Of a stretch of 29,521 nt of DNA, positions 12,284 to 20,693 are shown piece after piece. The DNA is from a virus, in IMG/VR virus record IMGVR_UViG_3300012924_000021, positions 1-29,521 of that record, one strand, 5' to 3'. The notes under the pieces are model-generated. The model did no database searches. It was not told the DNA's origin and saw only the letters and a program-made list of their open reading frames with translations. Numbering within the stretch: the stretch's first letter is position 1; each line of letters starts with the position of its first letter. The position numbers and the translations under genes are program-made.

Positions 12284-15200
12284 CACTCTCTCCTTCGTCA
12301 GGTTCATCAGGGTTGATAATAGCCATATTCTTTACCTTGACCGAATTGCCGAAGCCCTTCTTCTTCTCGCCAATTACCAGAAGGACATCAGCGTTCGGTC
12401 GGATTCCTTCGAGCCCAGCCTTGAACTTCGGGAACTGGTATCGGTCGAAACGGAGGTAGACCTCTTCCTCGCTGTCGTCATACGCGTGAATAGTGGCCCA
12501 CTTCTGCAAGTGGCTGTTCTTGATATTGGCCCGAATCTCTTCTTCGCTGGTGCCGAAACGAGCGCGCTGGTCCTCGATCAGGTCCTTGTACTCCACAAGC
12601 TTCGCGACTCCGATCCAGACCACGCGGCTGTTGTCGGCCAGATCAACCATCTGTTCACCAGTATGTGTCGGCTTCGGGAATCCCCTCCAGAATCCAAATT
12701 GATCTTTCAGGCCGATCCGGTACTCGCGAAGGATCTTGCCGACGAGATCCAGTTCAAACGGATCGTCGCTAGTTGCGAAGTCCTGGATCTTCTCCATCGT
12801 CTTGTCGCCAATTCCGCGAACTGCCGTGTAGTCGCTCCAGTCGAGCGAAGCGTTCGGACTCAGCCTCGCAACGTCCGACCGGTACTCGAGCATAGCCGAT
12901 GCAGTGCGCTCTCCGATACCCGGAACTTGCTCGAATCCGGCCCGGATCGCATTTTTCTCGCGAGCTGGAACCCAGGAACCGGAGCTTTCCTCCGGATCGG
13001 GCGGAAGGATCTTCACCCCTCTGCGTTGTGCGTCGCGCAACAGGCGCGGGCCCTTGTCTTTCCACTTGCCGCCATCAACCTTGCGCAACGTCGCGGTGTA
13101 GAACTCGAGCGGGTGATGCTGCTTTAGCCACATGTTCCAGAACGCCAACATGCTGTAAGAAACGCTGTGCGCCACGTTGAATGAATACGTTGCGCTGGTA
13201 ACTAGATATTTCCAGATGCGCATCGCGAGGTCCCGCTTAATGCCATGCAGCTCTAGGGCCCCATCGCAAAACGCGTCTACCATCTTGTTGAAAGATGCCT
13301 CGCCAAGTTTCTGGGAGATGATTTTCCGGATGTCCGCGACCTTAGTAACTGGGAACCCACCGATTACGCGAATAATCGCGAGCACCTGCTCTTGGTAGAC
13401 AATCTGGTATTTGGTGTCCTTGGTCATATCGTCGATGAGGGGATGCAAGTGGTCGACTTCCGCGTGCCCATGCTTAACGTTCACGTACCGCGTCTTCGTG
13501 CCCGAGAAGAGCGGCCCCGGCCGAGACAGCGCGTTGATGTCTGCGATCTCCATAAAGTTGTCTGGCTTTACTTCGCGGCAAACGAGCCGAGTCGCTCGTC
13601 CTTCGAATTGGAAGATGCCGACGACATCATTGGTCCGAAATCCCTCCATCGTCTTCGGGTCGTCAAGCGGCACCCGGTACAGCTCTTCCAGTTTCATGCC
13701 GATTAGGTCGAGCGCGATATTTATCATGCCCATATTCGAGAGCCCGAGGAAATCAGCCTTCAGCATCCCAAGATATTGGGCGTCTTTCTTGTCATATGCC
13801 ACAACTGAAACGCGATGCTTGTCCTTGCCGATTTCCCGTTCGTAGACCGCGCAGGTGTCGGTAATCGGATCGTTCGAGATAACGATTCCGCACGCGTGCA
13901 CAGAGAAACCCGACATGTTGCCCTCGAGGCGCAACGCAGCGTGCATCTGGGGATGCTTCTCGAACACCTCCGCAGCTTGCGGGAAGGTGGAGATCGTGTC
14001 TTCGAGCGAAGAGTCCAGCCGAGAGTCACCGCCCGAGCGCTCGATAATCAGGTCGAGGGCAGGTTGGACTTCGAACTTCGGGATCCGGTAGACGCGGGCT
14101 ACGTCGTTAATGCTATTCTTGCCACGGTACTTAACGAAGTTCCCGAGTTGCCCGACATGATCCTTCCCGAACACTCGGCCGGCTTCCGCTACCACCTCGT
14201 GCCGCCGATCGTCAGCGAAGTCGAGGTCTACGTCCGGGAGATCTTCACGGGTCGCGTCGACGAATCTCTCAAACATCATCGTCGGGAATTGCATCGGATC
14301 GACCTCTGTGATCCGGAGGAGGTAGCAGACGAGCGAGGCGGCGGCACTACCGCGAGCCGGTCCGACCGCGATGCCGTTCCCCTTCGCCCATCGGACGAGA
14401 TAGGAGAGCGTCAGGAAGTAATCTAGGAAGTCCTTGCCTTCCACAAGGCCCATCTCATATCGCATCCGAGTCACGTACTCGTCGGCCCGCTTGCGCATGT
14501 GCTTGTTCTCCGCGAACCGGAAGCTCCAGCCTTCGCGAAGCCAATCCCAAATCAATTCGCTTGTGGAGGCATAACCCCCAGGCAGCGGGAAACGGATCCG
14601 CTCATTCTTCGGCAGTACGACCGTGCAACGATCGGCGATCTCGCCCGTCGAGGCGACTGCTTGTTGCGCTTGCTTCCTAGTCAGTCCTGTTGTGACGAGA
14701 CGATCTAAGATCGCCCGGTCCGAGGTCGGGAAGGTGAGCCGGATATCGTATTCCCAGGTCGCTTCCTGCTCTTCAACCGATCCAGTTCCACGACCAGCCG
14801 CGTGCAGGATCTTCTGCATCTCGTTATCGTCTGGGAATGGGTAATGCACATCGGACGTCGCAACGAGTGGCACGCCGGTCCGCCGCGACAACTCGGCGAG
14901 AATCGGGTTGAGTGTCCGAGTACGTTGCAGCTCGGGAAATTGCTGAGTCTCCAGGTAGTAAGCGTCACCAAACAGATCTTGAAACTTGCGCACGACTTGC
15001 TCGGCCGCATCCAGGTGCCAACGCGATGCTGTCTCCCGCTTCGGCCCGTTCGACTTGCCGCCAAGCAACGTGCAACTCAAGAGCGAGTCCGCGCACCCGG
15101 ACAGCACCAGCAGACCGTCCGCGTGGTCTCGGAGCATCACTCCGGATGCCGTAGGCCAGTAGTAGAACCCCTCAGCCCAGGTGCGGGAGACGAGCCGATT

Positions 15201-15479
15201 CAAGTTCTGGTAGCCTGGCTGAGTTTCCGCGAGCACCGTAAGGTGCCATTTCGCCTGGATCTGCTCGGCCGCCGTGTACATCTCGCAACCGAACAGCGGC
15301 TTAATGCCGGCTAGGTTCGCCTCTCGTTCTAGCTGAACATGAGAGCTGGTATTGCCATGCTCTGTATGCGCTAGCGCGGACATCCCGAGATCAGCGGCCC
15401 GCTCGACATGCTCCTTCGGCATGCCGAACCCATCCTTATATGAATAAGTGGAATGGTGATGGAGACTTACATACTTCAC
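12273..15479 (-). CDS. dnaE: DNA polymerase III alpha subunit (DnaE-type), 1068 aa
   Basis: This is a C-family replicative polymerase. The N-terminal PHP domain has the metal-site residues expected of an active one: HHHST (7-11), AHTEHGN (~37-43), GCEMY (64-68), H79, SGC (127-129) and the D..H of TSDVHY (~210-213). Bacterial PHP domains with this set usually give 3'-5' proofreading, unlike E. coli. The catalytic palm has GPARGSAAASLVCYLL, then PDVDLDF with D418 and D420, and LKADFLGL with D576. Helix-hairpin-helix motifs follow (VPGIGERTASAML; VRGIGDKTMEKI). It is slightly short compared with host enzymes (~1150-1200 aa), mainly at the C-terminus, where the beta-clamp and tau-binding regions usually lie. 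It starts 12 nt after the SDR gene. Confidence 0.95.
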   Translation of the reverse strand: MKYVSLHHHSTYSYKDGFGMPKEHVERAADLGMSALAHTEHGNTSSHVQLEREANLAGIKPLFGCEMYTAAEQIQAKWHLTVLAETQPGYQNLNRLVSRTWAEGFYYWPTASGVMLRDHADGLLVLSGCADSLLSCTLLGGKSNGPKRETASRWHLDAAEQVVRKFQDLFGDAYYLETQQFPELQRTRTLNPILAELSRRTGVPLVATSDVHYPFPDDNEMQKILHAAGRGTGSVEEQEATWEYDIRLTFPTSDRAILDRLVTTGLTRKQAQQAVASTGEIADRCTVVLPKNERIRFPLPGGYASTSELIWDWLREGWSFRFAENKHMRKRADEYVTRMRYEMGLVEGKDFLDYFLTLSYLVRWAKGNGIAVGPARGSAAASLVCYLLRITEVDPMQFPTMMFERFVDATREDLPDVDLDFADDRRHEVVAEAGRVFGKDHVGQLGNFVKYRGKNSINDVARVYRIPKFEVQPALDLIIERSGGDSRLDSSLEDTISTFPQAAEVFEKHPQMHAALRLEGNMSGFSVHACGIVISNDPITDTCAVYEREIGKDKHRVSVVAYDKKDAQYLGMLKADFLGLSNMGMINIALDLIGMKLEELYRVPLDDPKTMEGFRTNDVVGIFQFEGRATRLVCREVKPDNFMEIADINALSRPGPLFSGTKTRYVNVKHGHAEVDHLHPLIDDMTKDTKYQIVYQEQVLAIIRVIGGFPVTKVADIRKIISQKLGEASFNKMVDAFCDGALELHGIKRDLAMRIWKYLVTSATYSFNVAHSVSYSMLAFWNMWLKQHHPLEFYTATLRKVDGGKWKDKGPRLLRDAQRRGVKILPPDPEESSGSWVPAREKNAIRAGFEQVPGIGERTASAMLEYRSDVARLSPNASLDWSDYTAVRGIGDKTMEKIQDFATSDDPFELDLVGKILREYRIGLKDQFGFWRGFPKPTHTGEQMVDLADNSRVVWIGVAKLVEYKDLIEDQRARFGTSEEEIRANIKNSHLQKWATIHAYDDSEEEVYLRFDRYQFPKFKAGLEGIRPNADVLLVIGEKKKGFGNSVKVKNMAIINPDEPDEGESDDE

Positions 15480-15491
15480 GCGCCAAACCCC

Positions 15492-16157
15492 TTACTTGCC
15501 TCCGGTGAGAGGAACGATCGCACCCGTCAAGAACTCGGGCCCGAGGAGTAGGTCTACCGCGAGCTGTGCCACCTCTTCTGTCGTACAGCGTCGGCCGGAC
15601 GGCGACATGCTGTTCTCGTACGCGCGGGCTCGCTCGGGCGACCAGCCCCGGATCTTCGGGATAACGTTGTCAACATGCGCCGTCATTGGGGTGCCCTCGA
15701 CCATGCTGGGGGAGATCCCGTTCACCCGGACGCGGGGCGCGAGTTCGCGGGCGGCACACTTAATGGCGTGCTGCATAGCGGCTTTCGACGAGGCGTACGC
15801 GATGCTCCCGCGCATCGCGGTGTGGGCCGAGTCGGAGACGATCGCGAGAACCGACACCCGCTTCTCTTGTCGAGCCACCTCGTTCATGATCTCGATAAAC
15901 CCGAGCACGTTGATGGCGTAGGTGTTGAACAGATTGGCCATCCCAACGTCACCAAGCATCTCCGGGTAATTGACCCCCGCGCTGTACACGATCGAGTCAG
16001 GGAACTCGTGGTCCGCGAACCACTTTCGGATCGAAAGGAAGTCCCGCACATCGAGACGCTCTTCGGTCGGTCTATATGTCTGCTCGCCAATCTGCATCAA
16101 CCGATCGCCGATCGCCTGTCCGATGCCCGAGTTCCCACCGATAATGAGGGTGTTCAT
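15492..16157 (-). CDS. Short-chain dehydrogenase/reductase, 221 aa
   Basis: The Rossmann motif GGNSGIG (7-13) binds NAD(P). Further SDR hallmarks are SAGVN (59-63, NNAG position), N83, the catalytic Ser in AIVSDS (108 or 110), and YxxxK as YASSK (Y121, K125). Family length is usual (~250 aa). ATG is preceded by GAGGAGCC and overlaps the upstream TGA (ATGA). SDRs are rare in phage replication regions. Its place next to a DUF1599-like protein, a HAD phosphatase and an FAD protein suggests a shared nucleotide- or sugar-modifying pathway, but the substrate cannot be read from sequence. Confidence 0.88.
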   Translation of the reverse strand: MNTLIIGGNSGIGQAIGDRLMQIGEQTYRPTEERLDVRDFLSIRKWFADHEFPDSIVYSAGVNYPEMLGDVGMANLFNTYAINVLGFIEIMNEVARQEKRVSVLAIVSDSAHTAMRGSIAYASSKAAMQHAIKCAARELAPRVRVNGISPSMVEGTPMTAHVDNVIPKIRGWSPERARAYENSMSPSGRRCTTEEVAQLAVDLLLGPEFLTGAIVPLTGGK

Positions 16158-16495
16158 TTGAAAGGCTCCTCAGTCTCCTCGAGCAGGAAAAGCAGGGTGA
16201 GTAGGCAATGCCCGATCATGTCCCGTACGACTTCTTCGATCGGCTCGCCAGACAATTTCTTGCCGTCCCAAAGAGCAGACTTCATCTTCCAGAACTTCCG
16301 ATTCATATCGGCGAACTGCCCCTTCGCACCGAGGTGCACCGCAGCATCGCCATAGTCCTTGTTCTTCTCCAAGAAGAGGTCCGCGACATCCGGCAAAACC
16401 TCTTCGAATACCCGAGCTGACTGTAAGGTCGGGAATTCATATTTGATGCTAGCTTTTCGAATGTTCTCGGCTATTTCAGTCCGCTGCTCTTTCAT
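16154..16495 (-). CDS. DUF1599/MazG-type (nucleotide modification-associated) protein, 113 aa
   Basis: The ATG at 16495 overlaps the upstream TGA (ATGA) with GGAAAG in front. The central block NKDYGDAAVHLGAKGQFADM, then NRKFWKMKSALWDGKKLSGE and EVVRDMIGHCLL, matches the DYGD...G.F.D..RK...GE...D.IG pattern of the DUF1599 family, which is related to all-alpha NTP pyrophosphatases and occurs near DNA-modifying genes in phages. The Asp/Glu residues could bind Mg for nucleotide hydrolysis. Its location between an SDR and a HAD phosphatase supports a nucleotide-handling role. Confidence 0.72.
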   Translation of the reverse strand: MKEQRTEIAENIRKASIKYEFPTLQSARVFEEVLPDVADLFLEKNKDYGDAAVHLGAKGQFADMNRKFWKMKSALWDGKKLSGEPIEEVVRDMIGHCLLTLLFLLEETEEPFK

Positions 16496-17124
16496 TGGTT
16501 CGCTTTCCATTGCTGGATGAGGTTCCAGAAGAAGACTTCTGCCTCTTTGAGGTCGTGGATTCGATATGTGTTGCTGACGTACTGGTTGTACGGCTGGTCT
16601 CGCAGGTACGCGGGCAACCCGAGCCCCTGTGCCTGTCCTACCATCGCCATAAGATCGTCGAGAACCGCGACAACCCGTTTGCGATCGACGCGCTTAACGA
16701 GTTCGCGATACTTGTTCTCGCCAAACAACACCCCGTCATATTGAATGCCGTGCCGCCGTAGCCAATGCCTTGTGTCGGGGTCGATGTTGTCGAGTCGAAG
16801 GTAAGGCCGAGTCGTACAGATCCAGACTTCGGCTCCCGCACGGCGCAAGTTCTTCGTTAGCTCCGCCGCGTGCGGGTAGACGGGCATACTCCGTTTCATT
16901 CCACCTTGTCGATATGCCAGTTTGCATGCGCGGTACGTCGCCTTGCCCAAACCGAGGTGCTTGTGGAGAGGGATCCCGGGATTGATATCGAGAGGATCCG
17001 GGAGCGCTCGCCCGGTCCAGGCTTCCGCGAAGGTGATAAAGTGCGCGTGATAATTTCCGAGAGTCCCGTCGATGTCGAGAGCGATAACGGGTCGCTTTCC
17101 ATTAGAAGAGCGCACCTTGCACAC
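16492..17124 (-). CDS. HAD-superfamily phosphatase-like protein, 210 aa
   Basis: The HAD motifs are all visible: ALDIDGTLG with the nucleophile D17 and acid D19, motif II CTTRP (Thr 104/105), motif III lysine near K138, and motif IV VLDDLM with D156/D157. These enzymes remove phosphates from nucleotides, sugars or nucleic-acid ends; this version is similar in size to phage 5'-nucleotidases and polynucleotide kinase-phosphatase domains, but the substrate is not evident. It starts with GTG behind AGAGGAACAG and overlaps the FAD protein gene by 23 nt. Confidence 0.8.
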   Translation of the reverse strand: MCKVRSSNGKRPVIALDIDGTLGNYHAHFITFAEAWTGRALPDPLDINPGIPLHKHLGLGKATYRACKLAYRQGGMKRSMPVYPHAAELTKNLRRAGAEVWICTTRPYLRLDNIDPDTRHWLRRHGIQYDGVLFGENKYRELVKRVDRKRVVAVLDDLMAMVGQAQGLGLPAYLRDQPYNQYVSNTYRIHDLKEAEVFFWNLIQQWKANQ

Positions 17125-17908
17125 CTGTTCCTCTTAGGATCCCCTCGACCTGCTCGAAAGCAGTGTGGGCAAGTACGCCCTTCTTCCATCTTCCATACCT
17201 TCCGATTCGAACGATATTCGGTCCACACGTACAGGTTGTGCTGAGAGGCTTCGACACGACAGCGAGTCTTGAGATCGGCGGCTTCTTCCTCGCGGGCCAC
17301 TCTGCCGTACCATGTCCGAAGATATTTGATGCCCGGTACCAGGATGTATCTTTCGTCCCGTCATACCGAATCATGTTGGGTTCGGTTCGAACAGGACACT
17401 CGATCCCGAGATCCTGCGCGTCGCCGATCGCGTAGACGTGCTGCGACGAGAACTCGTGCGCGACATCCCCGCAGACCTTAACGAGAGGGATCGACGAGAA
17501 TACGTAGTCGTAGTACTTCTCCTTCGCCAAGTCGGCAAAGTCAATGGCAGTGAACCGGAAACTGTCGATCTGGCCCCCGTACCGATCCCAGAGCCAAGCG
17601 TATGCCTGCCGAATATCCCACCCGAGGTGGCCGCCCGAAAGTACCTGTGGCGAGACCGGCCCCTTGTAGTCCGCGCCGTAGACCTTCTCGCGGTAGTCGT
17701 CCGCTGTGCCACGCAACTCAACCGAGATCTGCACGGGCGGCACGTGCGGGATCTCCGGAATCGCCGCGTGCAGATACTGGGCTCCGTACAATTTCGAGGG
17801 TCCAGGATTAGCCGAGATAATCGTTAGTTCGAATCCGTGGAGCGTGGCCGCATGCGCGGCCAACAGCCCAGCCGGCCCGGAACCGAGAATCGCAACTCGC
17901 TGCCTCAC
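17102..17908 (-). CDS. FAD/NAD(P)-binding oxidoreductase-like protein, 268 aa
   Basis: The N-terminus RQRVAILGSGPAGLLAAHAA has the GxGxxG dinucleotide-binding fold (G9, G11, G14), and HGFELTIISA provides the second strand. Later signatures of a particular FAD subfamily are hard to place, but VRIGRYGRWKKGVLAHTAFE near the end is a distinctive conserved-looking block with preceding CTCG. At 268 aa it is shorter than classical two-domain FAD enzymes, so it may be a minimal phage version. GTG start behind GGAGGCAGA, overlapping the upstream TGA (GTGA). It lies among HAD, DUF1599 and SDR genes, so it may act in a shared redox pathway; the substrate is unknown. Confidence 0.7.
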   Translation of the reverse strand: MRQRVAILGSGPAGLLAAHAATLHGFELTIISANPGPSKLYGAQYLHAAIPEIPHVPPVQISVELRGTADDYREKVYGADYKGPVSPQVLSGGHLGWDIRQAYAWLWDRYGGQIDSFRFTAIDFADLAKEKYYDYVFSSIPLVKVCGDVAHEFSSQHVYAIGDAQDLGIECPVRTEPNMIRYDGTKDTSWYRASNIFGHGTAEWPARKKPPISRLAVVSKPLSTTCTCGPNIVRIGRYGRWKKGVLAHTAFEQVEGILRGTGVQGALF

Positions 17909-18114
17909 TCTGCCTCCAGTTCATGACCCCAGGCCCAAAGGCGACCCTGATCTCTAGACTCAGCACCGTCAAACTCTACACAGAACGGACGGAAAGAACT
18001 GTTCTTATCGACAACGATAACCGTGCCGGCCTGCTCTGGGATCAGGTCGTGGTACCCAGGCTTGACCCGGACACGGTCGCCTTGCTTCCAGAGCTTCTGC
18101 TCTACCTCGCTCAT
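17905..18114 (-). CDS. KOW/SH3-like small protein, 69 aa
   Basis: GDRVRVKPGYHDLIPEQAGT then VIVVDKNSSFRPFCVEFDG gives the beta-barrel layout of KOW/SH3-like small domains that bind nucleic acid or protein. The ATG at 18114 overlaps the upstream TGA (ATGA) and the stop overlaps the GTG of the next gene. This kind of protein is common and its role here is unclear. Confidence 0.6.
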   Translation of the reverse strand: MSEVEQKLWKQGDRVRVKPGYHDLIPEQAGTVIVVDKNSSFRPFCVEFDGAESRDQGRLWAWGHELEAE

Positions 18115-18677
18115 TGCTCTTCCTCTTCCTCCAGGTTGATTACTTCACGCGTGAGCTTATTGTAATGCAGCCATTCTGGCAATTCGCGCTCTCCGCTATG
18201 GAGCTGCCGATCGCCCAGGGTTGATGGGCGCAGGAAGTAGCCGCGAGGGTCCGCGTCGGTGAGCTTCGGCCAGAGTAACGGCATGTTCAGGGGTGTATTC
18301 GGCCAATACTCTTCGTAGACCTCTGGCATCTTCCGGATCAGATAGGAGCGGTGTGAACGGTGGAAATCGAGATCACCCATCCAGGGCGGCACGTCGAATT
18401 CCTTCGGCAGCCCATCCAGGAGTGCATGGATATCGAACGCGATTTTGTCCCGATTGCCACGCTTGTTCTGCCACTCGCTGCACGCGGACATCCCGTAGAC
18501 CCCAAGAACATATTCGTACCCGCCCCACATATCCATAATGGCGTGGCGAATTTTCGTTTTGGGGCCCAGTAAAAGTTGCAATGCGGCGAGTGCGTCTTGC
18601 CGCTGCTTGCTCAACCGATCGTCGTCAAGTTGGCGAAGCGACTTGAAAAACCCGATGTTGGGCATGAGAGTTAACAA
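18111..18677 (-). CDS. MSMEG_6728-family (pyrimidine-dimer glycosylase-like) protein, 188 aa, TTG start
   Basis: The pattern RQLDDDRLSKQRQDALAALQ, MWGGYEYVLGVYGMSACSEW and FHRSHRSYLIRKMPEVYEEY matches the MSMEG_6728 family, which is annotated as related to T4 endonuclease V-type pyrimidine-dimer DNA glycosylases. I set the start at the TTG at 18677, because GGAGGAGG lies at good spacing and the resulting MLTLMP aligns with the usual family N-terminus, whereas the ATG at 18665 has no ribosome site. The tail is a Glu run (LEEEEEQ). A repair or DNA-modification role fits; activity is inferred only from the family. Confidence 0.75.
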   Translation of the reverse strand: MLTLMPNIGFFKSLRQLDDDRLSKQRQDALAALQLLLGPKTKIRHAIMDMWGGYEYVLGVYGMSACSEWQNKRGNRDKIAFDIHALLDGLPKEFDVPPWMGDLDFHRSHRSYLIRKMPEVYEEYWPNTPLNMPLLWPKLTDADPRGYFLRPSTLGDRQLHSGERELPEWLHYNKLTREVINLEEEEEQ

Positions 18678-18860
18678 GAGGGCTTCCTCCTCCGTTTAGA
18701 AGCCTTGGCATGAGTGTACACGTGGGGAACGAGCAACGGAAGGCCGGTTGTACCGACCTCCCGCTACTCACCTAGCGACCAGAGATATCTGCAGCCTACA
18801 GACACCCAACTAGCCCAGTGTCATATCTCTAGTTCTTATGTGGCCATCCACGCTAGCCGA
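18678..18860 (-). promoter_or_regulatory. Intergenic region with stacked inverted repeats
   Basis: This gap has no gene. It holds an outer repeat AGAGATAT (18782-18789) / ATATCTCT (18825-18832) enclosing GACAC/GTGTC, and a hairpin near 18740-18765 (GGAAGGCCGG / CCGACCTCC) that could end transcription after the ssDNA-binding gene. No clear promoter of the common type is present, although GTAGGCTG occurs. Confidence 0.5.
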
Positions 18861-19868
18861 TCAGAACGGAGGATCCCCGGCAGCGGCCTTACGACGCCGC
18901 GTACCGGTCCGAGCGCGGGCCGGGGCCTCCTCGGCAGCAGGAGTAGCCGAACGCCCCTGACGGGCCGCAGGAGCAGGAACAGCCGACCGACGCGTGCGCT
19001 TCGGGGGCTCGGGCTCGACCTCCTCGTCGTCTTCCTCGTCCTCGTCCTCCAGCTCTTCCTCTTCCTCCTCGTCCTCCTCGTCCTCCTCGTCCTCCTCGGG
19101 CTCGTCGGGCTCGTCATCACCCTCCGGGAACTCACGCTCCAGGATGGCGTCGATGAGCCCCTCCTCGTCGAGACCCTTCACCTCCGCCAGCTTCATGCCG
19201 AGTTCGCCGCGTGCGATCTTCTTCAGCTCGGCGAGTGTCATCTCTGACAGCTCCTCCTCGCGCTCCGCCAACTCCTCGTCGCCCTCGCCCTCGGACTCAG
19301 GTGCGTCGGCGTCGGCGTCGGGCTCCTCGACCCACTCCTCCTCGTCCTCCACGGGTGCATCGGTGCCCAGGTCCTCGTCCTTCGGACGCATGAACTTCGA
19401 CACGTCCAGCGAGACGTCGCCGTTGTACGTCTTGAGTTTCGTGTTCACGGCGACGAGAGGCGTCTTGTCGAGCAGCTTGAGTGTGCCGATCGACACGACG
19501 TTCGGGGGCTCGTTCTTGTCGAGCATGACCTTCTGTCCCCAGAACGCCTTCCGGAGCGCGGGCACCTTGTCTTCCGAGACGAGGGCCGAAAGGAAGTTGT
19601 TCAGGTACGGCGCACCCTGCTTCGTGACGTTCTGGTTGAACCAGAAGTCGTATCCGTTGTACTGGGACTTCTTCGATCCCTTCGGCTCATTGATAACGAG
19701 CAGGCCGTTCAGCATCGGGTCGCCGTTCGAGTTCTCCTTCAGCCGCAGGAACTTGAGCGTGCAGCGGTAGACGCCCTTCGGCGGCATCTCGCCATCATAA
19801 ACGTCATAGTCTTCGAGGTCATCCTCGAAGGGGTTGCCTTCGATATTTCCCCATGTCGCCTTCGGCAT
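18861..19868 (-). CDS. ssDNA-binding-like protein with acidic and basic tails, 335 aa
   Basis: The N-terminal ~165 residues form the conserved part: MPPKGVYRCTLKFLRLKENS, then a GYDFWFNQNVTKQGAPYLNN block typical of phage ssDNA-binding or DUF669-like proteins next to Sak4. Residues ~208-246 (MTLAELKKIARGELGMKLAE then VKGLDEEGLIDAIL) resemble a SAP/Rho-N DNA-binding helix pair. Residues ~250-287 are almost all Asp/Glu; the last ~45 are Ala/Arg-rich and basic. Acidic tails in SSBs recruit partners. It immediately follows the Sak4-like gene. The role is inferred from layout and context. Confidence 0.68.
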   Translation of the reverse strand: MPKATWGNIEGNPFEDDLEDYDVYDGEMPPKGVYRCTLKFLRLKENSNGDPMLNGLLVINEPKGSKKSQYNGYDFWFNQNVTKQGAPYLNNFLSALVSEDKVPALRKAFWGQKVMLDKNEPPNVVSIGTLKLLDKTPLVAVNTKLKTYNGDVSLDVSKFMRPKDEDLGTDAPVEDEEEWVEEPDADADAPESEGEGDEELAEREEELSEMTLAELKKIARGELGMKLAEVKGLDEEGLIDAILEREFPEGDDEPDEPEEDEEDEEDEEEEEELEDEDEEDDEEVEPEPPKRTRRSAVPAPAARQGRSATPAAEEAPARARTGTRRRKAAAGDPPF

Positions 19869-19874
19869 TCGGAA

Positions 19875-20693
19875 CTACCTTCCTGTTGTCCGGCGCGAGC
19901 CGGCCCTCCGGGTCCCTGCCGTGCGTGTGCGCGGCTGGGTAGCTGTCGCGGTTTTCAGACCGCCACTATCGTTGATCAGTTTCTCGATCTTCGGGATGGT
20001 TGGTGCCGCCATGTAGCGCGGAAGGCAATCGTAGCGATCTTTCGCGAAGTACGGCGAGATGTGCTCGAACTGAATCCGACGCACCTTCTTCCGTTCGTCA
20101 CCAGACCCAATAACCTTATCGCTCATCCGCCCGACGACGTGCATCTTGCCGCAAATGGTCTGCGAGATCTCGTAGTCCTTCCCGAGCAGAAGCGGTAGCA
20201 CGATGTCTTCCGCCTCCTCGTTCTCGCGCTTCATCTCCAAAGCGGTGTAGCACACGTTGATAGGCAGATCATTGAACAAGTTGACGAACCTCTTCAGCAT
20301 GTTCTGCCACTTTTGGTGATCCTGAATTGCTGGGATATCCGGATCCCGCGACTTGTTCTCCTCCATTGCCTTGTCCAGGATGTAACGCAACAGCTTTTCC
20401 TGCATGTCGGTAATTGAGTCGATCACGAGCCACTTGTACTTCCCTGGGTTGTCTCGCACCCAGGTATAGCAGTTCTGCACATCCTCCCATTGCTCCACCG
20501 GCCAAAGGTCGCAGGTGCTCCCTTGCCGTTTCGCGGAGATTACGCCCGCCTCGAGTCCAAGGATCAGGCCGCTTGCCGCCGTACCGCCGAACACAGTCTT
20601 GCCGATCCCAGAGTCGCCATAGACCAGCATGTTTACGGATTCGTCATAGTCGGCAAGCGCGATGATGCCGGACTTCGCCCGTGCGCCTGCCAT
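19875..20693 (-). CDS. Sak4-like RecA-family recombinase ATPase, 272 aa
   Basis: Walker A YGDSGIGKTVFGG (residues 25-37) and Walker B KWLVIDSIT (D92) place this in the RecA-like Sak4 family of phage single-strand annealing recombinases. Sak4 needs an SSB partner to anneal ssDNA, which the next gene appears to supply. Length (272 aa) is as expected, plus a basic Thr/Arg-rich tail (TRTAGTRRAGSRRTTG). The ATG shares its A with the upstream TGA (TGATG). The Cas4-like nuclease lies just upstream, completing a recombination module. Confidence 0.88.
   Translation of the reverse strand: MAGARAKSGIIALADYDESVNMLVYGDSGIGKTVFGGTAASGLILGLEAGVISAKRQGSTCDLWPVEQWEDVQNCYTWVRDNPGKYKWLVIDSITDMQEKLLRYILDKAMEENKSRDPDIPAIQDHQKWQNMLKRFVNLFNDLPINVCYTALEMKRENEEAEDIVLPLLLGKDYEISQTICGKMHVVGRMSDKVIGSGDERKKVRRIQFEHISPYFAKDRYDCLPRYMAAPTIPKIEKLINDSGGLKTATATQPRTRTAGTRRAGSRRTTGR

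Noticed and set aside
19005-19130. CTCCTCGTC-type short tandem repeats
   Set aside because: They are the codons of the acidic Asp/Glu run, explained by protein composition, not a separate repeat array or CRISPR.
18994-19770. 258-aa serine-rich frame on the plus strand
   Set aside because: It is the antisense shadow of the Asp/Glu tract of the ssDNA-binding-like gene (GAG/GAC read as CTC/GTC in another frame gives Ser runs).
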